Position numbers and translations under genes: made by a program. Under the pieces are notes generated by a model that was given only the letters and a program-made list of their open reading frames with translations, made no database searches and was not told where the DNA came from. From the NCBI GenBank assembly GCA_905479625.1, contig CAJQNF010000031.1, positions 1-63,540 of the forward strand: a stretch of DNA of 63,540 nt, read 5' to 3'. Position 1 is the stretch's first letter, and every line of letters starts with the position of its first letter. Of this stretch, positions 1-9,224 are shown in pieces. This DNA comes from an uncultured Flavobacteriaceae bacterium. GTDB lineage: Bacteria; Bacteroidota; Bacteroidia; Flavobacteriales; Flavobacteriaceae.

Positions 1-602
1 ACTGCGCTTACCTTAAGGTGAGCTGTCAAAGAAACCTCTTTTTGATGCTGAATTTCTTTAACTATGATATTACGATTGGTAACCAACTGACTCCAGGGTC
101 CGTTCGTTTCTAAAAACGACTTCATTTTGGGCATGGCATAAACAGGTACTTCGTTTGAGCTCATGGCCTCTTTTCCCAGATACATCAATCCTGTATAGTG
201 CCCGATATGCGCATGGGTAAGAAATATACCATCCGGAGTTTCACTGGTTCCATGATGGCTCAATCTTGTCAGCGCTTTCATTTGTGTGGTCATATCAGGT
301 GTCGCCTCAAAAAGATACTTCTTCCCAAACTTCTGATCGATCAATCCTAAAGAAACAACCTTACGGCCGGGATTAGGTTTGTCAAATAAATCTTCACAAC
401 AGGCTTTTTGGCAAGCTGCTTGGGGAGAGCCTGCATCCTGAACTGTACCCAATACAACTAAATAGGTTCCTTCTTTGTTATCCATCTTAGAAACCCCTTG
501 ATACCTTCCTTGATCCTGACCATTACTATTTAAAGTATATGCGATAAGGAGAAAAGAGAACGCAGTAGTTTTTATGACGCTAATTATTTTATGATGTATC
601 AT
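1..602 (-). CDS. PqqB-like MBL-fold metallo-hydrolase (3' end cut by window)
   Basis: The frame is open from an ATG at 602 to the window edge, so the C-terminus is missing. Residues 1-29 look like a signal peptide ending in SNGQ, which suggests export. It is followed by VVLGTVQDAGSPQAAC, the glycine-rich opening strand of PqqB-like metallo-beta-lactamase proteins, then a Cys-rich QKACC. A THAHIGHYTGL motif matches the HxHxGH metal-binding signature. PqqB proteins are linked to pyrroloquinoline quinone synthesis, but no pqq genes are present here, so a generic exported hydrolase is more likely than true PqqB. The fold is well supported; the substrate is unknown. Confidence 0.75.
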   Translation of the reverse strand, partial: MIHHKIISVIKTTAFSFLLIAYTLNSNGQDQGRYQGVSKMDNKEGTYLVVLGTVQDAGSPQAACQKACCEDLFDKPNPGRKVVSLGLIDQKFGKKYLFEATPDMTTQMKALTRLSHHGTSETPDGIFLTHAHIGHYTGLMYLGKEAMSSNEVPVYAMPKMKSFLETNGPWSQLVTNRNIIVKEIQHQKEVSLTAHLKVSA

Positions 603-777
603 CGTATAATTTCAAATATTTCTGTGTCTTTTTAAATCGCTTACTAAAAATATGATGGCAGATAAAATCCCTATCTAAAATAGCTCATTTTCATGACATC
701 TCACTAAAAACTGTCTTATGTTGTACTAATCAAATACCCTGCGAAAAATAATAATTCATCTATAAAGATACTTCTCT

Positions 778-1908
778 CTAACCCACCATCAAAAGAACAT
801 AACCCAATAAACCTCCTGATAAAATGATCCACAAAGCGCTAATTTTAGTAAATCTAAAAGTTACAAAAATACTTAAAGCCATCAGTACTGCTGCCCGCCA
901 ATCAAAGACCAATTCATAACCCAACTGCAGGGATACGGCGATCATGATACCCACAGCTCCAGCATTAACGGCATCCAGGAATTTAGACAGCCATATTGAT
1001 TTTCTTAGTAAAGGAATCAATTTAACCAATAATCCCACAAGGAAAAATGAAGGTAAAAACATACCTAATGAAGCCCAGAGTGCCCCTGAGATACCATTGA
1101 GTTGATAACCAACAAAAGTAGCTGTTGTCAAAACAGGTCCAGGAGTAAATTGTCCGATGGCAATGGCATCCAAAAGTTGCTCCTTTGTTAACCAGCCCAG
1201 CTTGTCCACCAATTCCGCATCGATATAGGCAATTAAAACGTAGCCGCTTCCAAATAAAACCAATGCAATTTTTAAAAAGGCTAAGAAAATAGATTGGTTC
1301 GAGATCGCAATTCCAACTGGTTTTACCAGCAATAATAATGGACCAAACATCGCCTTCTCTCCAGACTTGTTGTTAAAATTTAACCAAAACATTCCAAGAA
1401 TTCCACTTCCAAGAATCAAAATAAATTCATCCACACCATATAGAGACAAAAGGGCAACAAGAATACCTACTACGATGAGCTGCCATCCCTTAAAAGCCTT
1501 CTTCCCTAATTTATAGGTTGCGTTTAGAATAATTCCGATTACAGCAGGCTTTATCCCAAAAAAGAAGGGAGCCACAGCAGGTACTTCTCCATATTCGCCA
1601 TAAATAATAGCAAGTATCAAGGTAAATAGAACAGCCGGTGCTATAAAGGAAATTCCACCGACCCATAAACCTATCCAGCCCGCTCTAACATGGCCGCAAT
1701 GCATGGTCATTTGTGTGGAATTAGGACCAGGCACTAAATTGGTGGCACCTACCATATCCAAAAAATGTTGTCTTGTCATCCATTTCCTTCTGGTCACAAC
1801 CTCATCTTCCATCATTGAAATGTGGGCCGCAGGACCTCCAAAAGCAATACATCCTAATTTTAAGAATAAAAAAAAGACTTCCTTGATATGTTTTGACGAA
1901 GCAGACAT
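778..1908 (-). CDS. chrA: Chromate transporter family protein (ChrA-like, long form)
   Basis: A 376-residue multi-pass membrane protein with the duplicated CHR architecture. The N-terminal half contains FLKLGCIAFGGPAAH and LVPGPNSTQM; the C-terminal half contains FLKIALVLFGSGYVLI and the matching FTPGPVLTTAT. The two PGP motifs and the full length fit the two-domain ChrA family, which exports chromate by proton or anion antiport in characterised members. It lies 43 bp downstream of the DUF4345 gene on the same strand, so the two may be co-transcribed. No chrB-like regulator is nearby, so the true substrate could be another oxyanion. Confidence 0.88.
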   Translation of the reverse strand: MSASSKHIKEVFFLFLKLGCIAFGGPAAHISMMEDEVVTRRKWMTRQHFLDMVGATNLVPGPNSTQMTMHCGHVRAGWIGLWVGGISFIAPAVLFTLILAIIYGEYGEVPAVAPFFFGIKPAVIGIILNATYKLGKKAFKGWQLIVVGILVALLSLYGVDEFILILGSGILGMFWLNFNNKSGEKAMFGPLLLLVKPVGIAISNQSIFLAFLKIALVLFGSGYVLIAYIDAELVDKLGWLTKEQLLDAIAIGQFTPGPVLTTATFVGYQLNGISGALWASLGMFLPSFFLVGLLVKLIPLLRKSIWLSKFLDAVNAGAVGIMIAVSLQLGYELVFDWRAAVLMALSIFVTFRFTKISALWIILSGGLLGYVLLMVG

Positions 1909-1951
1909 AAAAATTAAATAAGTTTACATTTTTAATATGACCAAATAAACG

Positions 1952-2347
1952 TTAAGCCTTGAAATGCCTAAGTTGTCGATAACTAAAGACGGCTAATATC
2001 AATTCTCCAAATAAACCAAGTATAAAGAGCAGCGAGGGTTTACCGTCTATAAAGTAACTTATGACTCTTCCCAAAGCAAGGCTTCCCATAAATACGATCA
2101 ACAGAAGGGTGGCAAACTTCCAATAGTCAGATGTCAAAACGCCTAAAACCAAAATCCCGGCAATCCCAAGATATAAAAACATGATGGCTCTGAATATATT
2201 TCTCAGATCAACAGATGCTATATCTACTTCAAACAATCGAGGTAACGCTTCCTCCGGATACAAACCATATAATAATGATGCAGGAATCAAAATGATAGCT
2301 GACAAGATCAGATGTAAATTCTTTTTGTTGATATATACATTCATCAA
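1952..2347 (-). CDS. DUF4345-type small membrane protein
   Basis: 131 residues with about four hydrophobic segments. The central stretch with LRNIFRAIMFLYLGIAG and the later GRVISYFIDGKPS resemble DUF4345 proteins, a family of four-helix membrane proteins without known function. Two consecutive Met codons start the frame, so the first residue may be one codon later. It lies upstream of the ChrA-like gene in the same direction. Confidence 0.7.
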   Translation of the reverse strand: MMNVYINKKNLHLILSAIILIPASLLYGLYPEEALPRLFEVDIASVDLRNIFRAIMFLYLGIAGILVLGVLTSDYWKFATLLLIVFMGSLALGRVISYFIDGKPSLLFILGLFGELILAVFSYRQLRHFKA

Positions 2348-2716
2348 AGTAATAATTCGTTTAATTCGAAAAGGTTAATAGCCTTTGGTACATCCTCAGT
2401 TCAAAATGCACCAAACTATGCCACAACTTAGATCAATTTGAGCATTATTTTTATGTTGAAAAAATAAGAAATTTATACCAATTATATACTTCCAAAATAA
2501 ATAGCATCCTACTCAAGGGTTAGAAAGTCAGAAATCAAAGAAATGCTGACTTCAATAAAATAAAATTTGCATTTCTTCTTAGCCAGCATAAATACGCTCA
2601 AAAACAGGCTAAAAACAAAATTTTTAAAAATAAATGTTAAGTTTACTTGACATTTAAACAAATATACTTACATTTGTGTCAAGTTAACATTACATTATAT
2701 CAAATTATATTTACAC
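2348..2716. other. Intergenic region between divergent genes
   Basis: 369 bp of AT-rich DNA without a convincing reading frame. It contains a 9-bp hairpin (arms 2538-2546 and 2569-2577) and, next to the plus-strand gene, the promoter/operator described separately. I see nothing else in it. Confidence 0.6.
2641..2688 (+). promoter_or_regulatory. Promoter with overlapping 12-bp inverted-repeat operator
   Basis: A Bacteroidota-type promoter is visible: TTG at 2647-2649, 19 bp, then TACATTTG at 2669-2676, matching the -33/-7 consensus TTG...TAnnTTTG. It is bracketed by an inverted repeat, GTTTACTTGACA (2641-2652) and TGTCAAGTTAAC (2677-2688), with one mismatch in 12. The left arm covers the -33 element and the right arm directly follows the -7 box. 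This is the placement expected for a repressor site, probably bound by the XRE-type regulator encoded second in the operon. Confidence 0.65.
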
Positions 2717-3124
2717 ATGGAAGAAAAAAATTATAACACACAAATCAAAAAAAACACAAAAAATCTGGCGATTTATACCGCCTTATGGACGGTTTCAATG
2801 GCTATTGCCACATTTGGACCAAAATTTATTTGGGAAGAGAACAAAACGCTCACCTTTATTGGAGTCTTTGTCAATGCCATATTCGGGATTTTTATGATTC
2901 TGGCCAACATCAAACATTTGAAGGGCTTAGATGAACTTCAAAAGAAGATACAATTAGAAGGTATGGGTCTTGCCTTAGGAGTTGGAGTCGTTGGAGGACT
3001 TAGTTATTCTCTTTTAGATACTACAAATCTTATCGCACAAGATGCTGAAATTTCATATTTGGTCATTTTAATCGCACTTACCTATTTGGCAAGTGTCGTG
3101 ATCGGTCAAAAACGATACTCATGA
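2717..3124 (+). CDS. Four-helix membrane protein paired with an XRE regulator
   Basis: 135 residues with four predicted membrane helices in two pairs. Between the pairs is a charged cytoplasmic-looking segment, LKGLDELQKKIQLEGMGLAL. I do not assign a domain. The stop overlaps the start of the next gene by four bases (ATGA), giving tight translational coupling to the small HTH regulator. Membrane protein plus compact XRE regulator pairs are common in bacteria, and the membrane protein may sense a signal or modulate the regulator; that is inference. Confidence 0.75.
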   Translation: MEEKNYNTQIKKNTKNLAIYTALWTVSMAIATFGPKFIWEENKTLTFIGVFVNAIFGIFMILANIKHLKGLDELQKKIQLEGMGLALGVGVVGGLSYSLLDTTNLIAQDAEISYLVILIALTYLASVVIGQKRYS

Positions 3125-3312
3125 AAAACAGACTAAAAGTACTTCGTGCAGAAAATGACCTGACCCAAGCGGATCTTGCCAACAAATTAGAAGTGTCAAG
3201 GCAAACCGTCAACGCCATTGAAAAAGGTAAATTTGATCCAAGTTTACCATTGGCTTTTAAAATCTCTAAACTATTTCAAATGCCCATAGAGTCAATATTC
3301 CAAGTAGATTAA
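3121..3312 (+). CDS. Small XRE-family helix-turn-helix regulator (YozG-like)
   Basis: 63 residues, almost entirely one HTH_3 domain. LTQADLANKLEVSRQTVNAI is the recognition region, followed by EKGKFDPSLPLAFKISKLF and a short C-terminal tail. Length and sequence match the compact YgzD/YozG-type regulators. It overlaps the upstream membrane protein by four bases. The inverted repeat over the operon promoter is its most likely binding site, implying autorepression. Confidence 0.88.
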   Translation: MKNRLKVLRAENDLTQADLANKLEVSRQTVNAIEKGKFDPSLPLAFKISKLFQMPIESIFQVD

Positions 3313-3328
3313 TCTTATACTAAAAAAT

Positions 3329-3364
3329 AATCAGGGAGTTAATTGTTCTGTTATCTCCCTGATT
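3329..3364. terminator. Bidirectional hairpin terminator between convergent genes
   Basis: Arms AATCAGGGAG (3329-3338) and CTCCCTGATT (3355-3364) pair perfectly over 10 bp with a 16-nt loop. On the minus strand the stem is followed by a T-rich run (complement of 3323-3330); on the plus strand it is followed by ATTTAATATT. It lies between the plus-strand regulator and the minus-strand VOC gene. Confidence 0.75.
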
Positions 3365-3380
3365 TAATATTCATTTCTTT

Positions 3381-3893
3381 CTATTTATCCTGATAAGCAC
3401 CTGAAGAATAAGTCAATTCATAGCTGTGTGTATAGATCTCGAATACGACTCCGAAAGGATCTTCTACATAAACCATTTTAAATGGTTTTTCATTAGGGTA
3501 ATATTCTCGTATGGGCATGCGCTGTTTGCCTCCGTGTGTTACTATCTTTTCAACCAGAGTTTCAATATTCGGATCCTGAACACAAAAATGGAATAGGCCC
3601 GTTTTAAAAGGAGAGAAATCAGGTTTTTCATCAGACATGTTCGGAAAAGAAAACAACTCTATACCAATGCCATCTGAAGTTGACATATGAGCGATTTTAA
3701 ATGTTTCCCATTCCTCACCAAATACGTCTATACACATTTGACCAATGGCAGTATCTCTTTCTTTTGTAACAGTTGAAGGAGACATGATGACATACCACCC
3801 CATAACCTCTTGATAAAACTCAACTGCTTTATCTATATCAGGCACTGTTATACCTATATGAGAAAACGATCTTGGATACTTGCCTTTATTCAT
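3381..3893 (-). CDS. VOC-superfamily (glyoxalase/dioxygenase-like) protein
   Basis: 170 residues with a vicinal-oxygen-chelate fold signature. SHIGITVPDIDKAVEFYQEVMGW is the N-terminal beta-alpha-beta module (metal-ligand His near residue 12), and FHFCVQDPNIETLVEKI followed by MVYVEDPFGVVFEIYTH forms the second module with a terminal Glu. One lactoylglutathione-lyase-like domain, possibly dimeric. The substrate cannot be told. Confidence 0.82.
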   Translation of the reverse strand: MNKGKYPRSFSHIGITVPDIDKAVEFYQEVMGWYVIMSPSTVTKERDTAIGQMCIDVFGEEWETFKIAHMSTSDGIGIELFSFPNMSDEKPDFSPFKTGLFHFCVQDPNIETLVEKIVTHGGKQRMPIREYYPNEKPFKMVYVEDPFGVVFEIYTHSYELTYSSGAYQDK

Positions 3894-3929
3894 ACTATTT
3901 CTAATTTAAGATTTATTTTTTTTATTGAA

Positions 3930-4283
3930 TTACTTTTTAAGCAGCTCTTTGCATTGCTGACCAAATACCCCAGCAATACCTGCGGCTATACCTCCTATCG
4001 CAGCGGTAACTGCAATCAAGACATAGGCATTACCACCTAAAGGCAATAAAACCGCTATTTTACTGGCCAAGGTAAAATCATTGTTACTTGACAACATAAA
4101 GGTATAACCCAACCAAAAACAAAAAATGCCCAAAAAAGGAATAAAAAAGACAGATATACCTTTTAATGGAAATATCACTGCAGCAAGAAATGCGGCTAGC
4201 ATTACTGACCACCAAGGCATAAAAAAGGAAAATATCAATGCGAGGACAAGAGTACTGATTAAATTGAGAATATATTTGTTCAT
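3930..4283 (-). CDS. Small hydrophobic membrane protein, unknown function
   Basis: 117 residues, mostly hydrophobic, with about four helices and a Gly/Ala-rich AAIGGIAAGIAGVFG segment near the C-terminus. No family recognised. Its ATG follows the stop of the acylase gene with no intervening base (TAAATG), so the two are almost certainly one transcript and translationally coupled. Confidence 0.7.
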   Translation of the reverse strand: MNKYILNLISTLVLALIFSFFMPWWSVMLAAFLAAVIFPLKGISVFFIPFLGIFCFWLGYTFMLSSNNDFTLASKIAVLLPLGGNAYVLIAVTAAIGGIAAGIAGVFGQQCKELLKK

Positions 4284-6695
4284 TTAGTTCGAAATTAAGG
4301 TTTGTGTTGAGATAACAGCATCTGTTTTTTCATCCGTTTGTAGAAAGTTCAGCTCGTGGTATTTTCCACCGGCCCAGTCATCAATAAAATTATCATAGTA
4401 CTTACTCCCCGGATTCCCGGATTGTCCACCTGGATAAATACCTAATGCTTTAGGTGGAGAACTCATTTCTACGATCATACGCCAGGATGGGCCGTGATTT
4501 TTTTTGGTGGCATTCACAATTCCCGACCCTCCTCCAATGGGAAGGCTAAATCTGGAAAAAGCAGGTAAACCTTGTAACAAATGATCAACATGAGTTGACT
4601 TGTAAGCCTTCCAATTATAGTCACCATTTTCAGCTTTCCATTTCGTCATTGACTTTACGGTTTCCTTAAAACTGATTAAAAACAAATCTTTAGCGGTTTC
4701 TGTTTCAGGTGTTTCTTTGATATCCATAAAAACATCTTTTCCATGATTCTTTAACAAGGAAGCCGTATGAAAATAGGCAGGTTTCCTTAAAACCTCATCT
4801 TTAACATCAAATTCATCCCATAGCAAATCATAAAGGTTCCACCACCAATACTGCCAAATACTAGGGCCAACTTCTTCGATATCATTCATATAATTCCATG
4901 CTTTGAGCTCTTCTAAGATCTGTAGTTCTTCTTTATTCAAAACGGCCTCATTTACACTCGTAATCATAAGGGGTAAAAGATCTGCTGCCCTAATATTGTA
5001 ATTATTATTCTGTAAGTCTTTAAAATCCTGAATATCAAACTCTTTCTTTGAGTTAAAGAAATTATTTATGACCCGATTTCTATCATTTTCATACCAATCA
5101 TTAAACACATAAAAGGGATAATCCTTATCAACAGGGCGTTGATTGGCTGAACTGACAAAATCTCTTTCCGGGTTCTTTACGTGGGGGTTAAAGGCCTGTG
5201 GAATAAACCCTTGCCAATCATGATCAGGATTACTCCCATCCAACAAAAATTTCCCTTGTCCTTTCCATTTATTGGGCATCTTCCCTTGAATCCATAATGC
5301 TATATCTCCTTCTGTTGAGGCAAAAACAAAATTCTGTGCAGGCGCTGTATAATAACTTAACGCATGTACATATTGATCATAATTCTTAGCCTTATTCAAC
5401 TCCAGAAATGTCCTTTGATTGTTCCCTCCAATATGACCAATCCATTTCATTGCATATCCCTCGTAACTTCCCTTCCCCTTAAAGTTCAAATCATAAGTTA
5501 CAGGACCATGATGGGTATATCTAACTGTGTCGATAAATGTTTGCCCTCCTTTTATTCTAATCTCTTCTATCCGAAAGGTGACGCCCTTCCATTGCCCATC
5601 ATGTTTATACTGTGATGGATTATCTTGATTAAATTCAATTTTATACCAATCTACCAAATCCCTCCTTGCATTTGTTTCGCCCCAGGATATATGGTTATTA
5701 AAACCTGAAATAACCCCTAAAGCACCTGGCAAGGTTGCACCAAATGAATTGTGGTCCGGCGTGCTAAGCTGCATCACAAACCAAATTGAAGGCAGCTTTA
5801 AGCCCAGATGTGGATCATTCGCCAAAATTGGATATCCAGAATATGACTTATTTCCTGAAACCGCCCAATTATTACTTCCGTTATCGGGATCTGGTTTATC
5901 TAGTACCTTAGAAATAGAATCTAACAGCATCTCAGCAGCAGGTGTTTCAGTCATAGGAACATCGATAAAACTCCAATCGGTATCCTTAGGAATCACTGGT
6001 GACCCTGCATCAAGATAATCAGGGAATAAAAATTCAAACCTTTCTTTTCCAAATATTCTTAAAGCATTCGTTCGTTCCAAATCATAATCACCTGATGCTA
6101 AATCTTTCGTCATAAGCATCAACAATAAAGCCGTTTTTTTAGAGGTCCAATGTTCTGGTTCATAATCCAACAACTTATATTCTACAGGCATTGTCTTAGG
6201 ATCTAGCTGATCAATATAATCGTTCACACCTTGTGCATATGCTTCAACAAATTCAGAAGTTTTTGGATCTTCTCTCATCTTCATCAAGGCCTGTTCTGCA
6301 CCAAACACCATACCTTTTCTGCGCTCTCCTCTATCATAATTTAAGGCAACTTCACCTATTATTTCTGAGATGCGCCCTGCAGCACCATGTGTTTGAAATT
6401 CCATTTGCCATAATCTGTGTTTTGCCGTGATATAGCCCTGTGCTCTGTATAAATCAATATCATTCTGAGCAAACAGATGTGGTATCAATTGCGCATCATA
6501 ATGAATAATTACTTCTTCTTTAAGCCCATTCAAAAAGGCTGTACCGTCAATAGTTTCATCGGTTTCATTTTGCCAAATCCCAGTATATGGGTTTAGAAAT
6601 TTTCCTATAGGCGGAATAGAACCAAATTTGTTATTGAGGCCATAAAAAACAGCTACTGTAAGCAGTAAAGAAATTATAAACTTTAGGTATTTCAT
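4284..6695 (-). CDS. Penicillin acylase family N-terminal-nucleophile hydrolase
   Basis: 803 residues, the usual length for the family. An N-terminal hydrophobic segment (residues 4-20) indicates export or anchoring. The alpha-subunit region includes DLYRAQGYITAKHRLWQMEF. At about residue 272 lies NGSNNWAVSGNKS, where autocatalytic cleavage before Ser would expose the N-terminal nucleophile. ILANDPHLGLKLPSIWF and the WGETNARRD oxyanion/Asn region follow, as in penicillin G acylases and quorum-quenching AHL acylases. The natural substrate (beta-lactam amide, acyl-homoserine lactone or other amide) is not determinable. It is immediately followed by a coupled small membrane protein. Confidence 0.9.
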   Translation of the reverse strand: MKYLKFIISLLLTVAVFYGLNNKFGSIPPIGKFLNPYTGIWQNETDETIDGTAFLNGLKEEVIIHYDAQLIPHLFAQNDIDLYRAQGYITAKHRLWQMEFQTHGAAGRISEIIGEVALNYDRGERRKGMVFGAEQALMKMREDPKTSEFVEAYAQGVNDYIDQLDPKTMPVEYKLLDYEPEHWTSKKTALLLMLMTKDLASGDYDLERTNALRIFGKERFEFLFPDYLDAGSPVIPKDTDWSFIDVPMTETPAAEMLLDSISKVLDKPDPDNGSNNWAVSGNKSYSGYPILANDPHLGLKLPSIWFVMQLSTPDHNSFGATLPGALGVISGFNNHISWGETNARRDLVDWYKIEFNQDNPSQYKHDGQWKGVTFRIEEIRIKGGQTFIDTVRYTHHGPVTYDLNFKGKGSYEGYAMKWIGHIGGNNQRTFLELNKAKNYDQYVHALSYYTAPAQNFVFASTEGDIALWIQGKMPNKWKGQGKFLLDGSNPDHDWQGFIPQAFNPHVKNPERDFVSSANQRPVDKDYPFYVFNDWYENDRNRVINNFFNSKKEFDIQDFKDLQNNNYNIRAADLLPLMITSVNEAVLNKEELQILEELKAWNYMNDIEEVGPSIWQYWWWNLYDLLWDEFDVKDEVLRKPAYFHTASLLKNHGKDVFMDIKETPETETAKDLFLISFKETVKSMTKWKAENGDYNWKAYKSTHVDHLLQGLPAFSRFSLPIGGGSGIVNATKKNHGPSWRMIVEMSSPPKALGIYPGGQSGNPGSKYYDNFIDDWAGGKYHELNFLQTDEKTDAVISTQTLISN

Positions 6696-6879
6696 AAAAT
6701 GGTATAAATTATAAGCATGAAAATACTAAATATATATGACTACAAGTTAAATTTCTCGAGTAGTTCAACATATATGTGTCTATTCTGAATAATTTCCAAA
6801 TGATTCAAAACCTTCCATTCTACCTGTTTTTATAAACAAAATAGAACCATGCCTTTTCTTTGCAGGAAGGGCCTTGCCC

Positions 6880-7935
6880 TTAAAATTGAGTGTCTTTTTT
6901 CGTTGGAAATTGTATCGGAATCTGATCATCAGGCTCTCCTAAATTTTGTAATAAATCTATTTCAATCCCTCTGGCAATTGTTGAAATAGGCACATCATTG
7001 GCAGTACCTTCAAAAGGATTTTCACCAGTGCGACCAATTCTTTCCATGGTATGAAAAATCCATGCTACAATGACATAAAACGGCACCGAAAACCACATAA
7101 AATATTTTCCAATCAAAGGGCTTTTGTCTATAACATTTGCTCCAATTTCTGCAAATTGAGGTACGAGAGACAAGGGCAGTAGTAATACGAAAATCCACAT
7201 AAAAAAGTGATTCAGTGTAGCAAATTGTCTGGGATAAGGAAAGTTTTTTATTCTTTCACTCTTCCCTTGTAAACTAAATAATTCCTGGACTAATCCTTCC
7301 AGTTCCAAAAAAGAAAATTCCCAAACAAGACCCTTTTCTTTCAATTCTTTTAAATGATGAGATTGCAAGTATAACAGCGCCGTGGGCTTATTATTTTTAC
7401 TCATCACATAGTCAAAATCACTTTCAGATATCACCGATTTCAATTCACATTCCAGCATTGTATCTTTCTCTGGAGGTCGAAAACCCCATTCTTGGTTGGT
7501 CCTGTGATTTGACGTTGTTTCCCAACGCCTGGGTTGACGCATGGCGAATCGCAAAGCAGTCATCCATGCGATATGTCGATTGGTCAGTGTTTTAATTTCC
7601 ATATCTAGGGCCGCATCATCTACAGGTTTTTCAGCATGTTCGTTGCTCACCATATCTTGAACAAATACACCGAAAGTTCTCGAGGTGTTTACAATTCCTC
7701 CCCAGATTTTTCTGGCCTCCCAAATTCGTCCATAAGAGGCATTGTTTTGAAACCCAATAACAAAAGCAACTGCCGTACCAATCAATGCCAAAGGTGTCCA
7801 GGGGATTTTTAACCATGATATGTCTAAAAAATAATAAATAGATACCCAAAAAATTATAATCAACAAAAATGAAAATGTTTCAAAACGGGTCCACCAAGCC
7901 ATTTCAAAAGTGGAGTAAGTTTTCTTAATATGCAT
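6880..7935 (-). CDS. Bestrophin-family (UPF0187) anion channel-like membrane protein
   Basis: 351 residues. The N-terminal part has FEMAWWTRFETFSFLLIII, then PLALIGTAVAFVIGFQNNAS and YGRIWEARKIWGGIVN, hallmarks of bacterial bestrophins. RFAMRQPRRWE and a second helical pair around residues 230-290 follow, with the conserved GRTGENPFEG before the C-terminus. Bestrophins form pentameric channels; bacterial members may conduct cations rather than chloride. A good promoter lies about 120 bp upstream. Confidence 0.9.
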   Translation of the reverse strand: MHIKKTYSTFEMAWWTRFETFSFLLIIIFWVSIYYFLDISWLKIPWTPLALIGTAVAFVIGFQNNASYGRIWEARKIWGGIVNTSRTFGVFVQDMVSNEHAEKPVDDAALDMEIKTLTNRHIAWMTALRFAMRQPRRWETTSNHRTNQEWGFRPPEKDTMLECELKSVISESDFDYVMSKNNKPTALLYLQSHHLKELKEKGLVWEFSFLELEGLVQELFSLQGKSERIKNFPYPRQFATLNHFFMWIFVLLLPLSLVPQFAEIGANVIDKSPLIGKYFMWFSVPFYVIVAWIFHTMERIGRTGENPFEGTANDVPISTIARGIEIDLLQNLGEPDDQIPIQFPTKKDTQF

Positions 7936-8054
7936 AATTGATTTTTCTTATGAATTATTATTGTTAGATATGATCTGACTTGTTATTTAGTAATCTACAA
8001 GCAAAGAACAAAAATTGTGAAGCTCAGTATTTGATATAACCTATTCAGTTTTAA

Positions 8055-8085
8055 CAAATATAATGCTATCTACCCTCTCATTCAA
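8055..8085 (-). promoter_or_regulatory. Bacteroidota-type promoter upstream of the bestrophin gene
   Basis: Read on the minus strand, TTTG/TTG at 8085-8083, 20 bp, then TATATTTG at 8062-8055. Both elements and the spacing fit the TTG-N17-23-TAnnTTTG consensus. The implied leader to the ATG at 7935 is roughly 110-120 nt. Confidence 0.6.
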
Positions 8086-8149
8086 ATGATTTGTTGCTTC
8101 TGAACCTTTTATTAAATTGAAAAAAGAGCAATTGATTAAATTCAGGACA

Positions 8150-9025
8150 TCAAACTTTATTTAATTTAAACACCCTTAAACTTTCTATGATAACCGTACA
8201 TATAATGATGGCCCCGCCTATGATTGTGGTCGTTTTTGGGTACTCCTGTAAAAAAATCATTCCGATAATGATACCATATACAGGTTGGATACAACTCACA
8301 ATACTGGCAGTAACTGTAGAAAAGTGTTTTAAACTATGAAGAAACAACGTATGCCCAATGGCAGTTGTCAATAAAGCTAACAAAATGGTTGCCGGCAAAT
8401 AATCGGCGACACTTGATGTGTCAAGGAAAAAGGCAAACGGGCTCAATACAACCGTGATGATCAATAATTGATAGGCCATCAACAAGGATCCATCATAATG
8501 GTTGATCTTTGTTTTCATAATAATATTTCTTGTCGCATAACAAAGCGCAGAAAAAACACCAAAACCTACCGCTTTAAAATCATCATTTTGAATATCGAAA
8601 TCGGGTACCAAAAAATAAATACCTACCAAAACCAAAATACTTAATATCAAATGTATTTTTAAAATTCTGGTTTTGAGAAATAAAGGTTCTAAAATAGCTG
8701 TTATAGCGGGATAGGTAAAAAGAGACAACATGCCAATAGCCACATTTGATAATCTCAAGGCATAAAAATAAGTTATCCAATGGAGTCCCAATAAGAGGCC
8801 ACCAAAAAAGATGGTTTTTCGATCACGTCCTTCAACATAAAAACTGATTTTCTTCCATCTCAAGAAAAGATACAAGGCAATACCTCCTATTAATGATCTT
8901 AATCCTATCGTGATGGGTATTGGCAAGTCAATATATCTTCCTAAAGCGCCTGAAGTACTTATAAAAAGGATCGCAAGGTTGAGCTCAATAAAATTTACAG
9001 TCTGTATCCTTTTGGTCATAAACAC
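8150..9025 (-). CDS. DMT-superfamily (EamA) transporter
   Basis: 291 residues with about ten membrane helices and the two-EamA repeat pattern: the first half ends around residue 140, and the second opens at GFGVFSALCYATRNIIMK. Typical motifs include ISTSGALGRYIDLPIPITIGLRS and, near the end, VSCIQPVYGIIIGMIFLQEYP. A start two codons later (second Met) is equally possible. A probable exporter of metabolites; substrate unknown. Confidence 0.88.
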   Translation of the reverse strand: MFMTKRIQTVNFIELNLAILFISTSGALGRYIDLPIPITIGLRSLIGGIALYLFLRWKKISFYVEGRDRKTIFFGGLLLGLHWITYFYALRLSNVAIGMLSLFTYPAITAILEPLFLKTRILKIHLILSILVLVGIYFLVPDFDIQNDDFKAVGFGVFSALCYATRNIIMKTKINHYDGSLLMAYQLLIITVVLSPFAFFLDTSSVADYLPATILLALLTTAIGHTLFLHSLKHFSTVTASIVSCIQPVYGIIIGMIFLQEYPKTTTIIGGAIIICTVIIESLRVFKLNKV

Positions 9026-9128
9026 TTTACATCTAACCTATTATAATGAGTGATTCTCCATCTCATTTCTATTTGTTTTTTCAAACCAGTTTTCATGAAT
9101 TCAAAATAATCAGCTATTACTTCAAACT

Positions 9129-9136
9129 CAAAGGTA
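9129..9136 (-). promoter_or_regulatory. Probable -7 box (TACCTTTG) upstream of the EamA gene
   Basis: The minus strand reads TACCTTTG at 9136-9129, an exact TAnnTTTG match about 100 bp before the start. I found no good TTG at the expected -33 distance, so confidence is moderate. Confidence 0.4.
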
Positions 9137-9224
9137 GTGCCTTTTTCACGATTGCATAGTCTGGCTCTTTCCTGGCGGATACTTTAGGAAATAGCTAAAA
9201 AGTGGTTTGATTCATTTTTTAGCA

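Noticed and set aside
6867-6881. AAGGGC/GCCCTT hairpin at the bestrophin stop
   Set aside because: Good short stem but no following T-run, and it overlaps the stop codon; not convincing.
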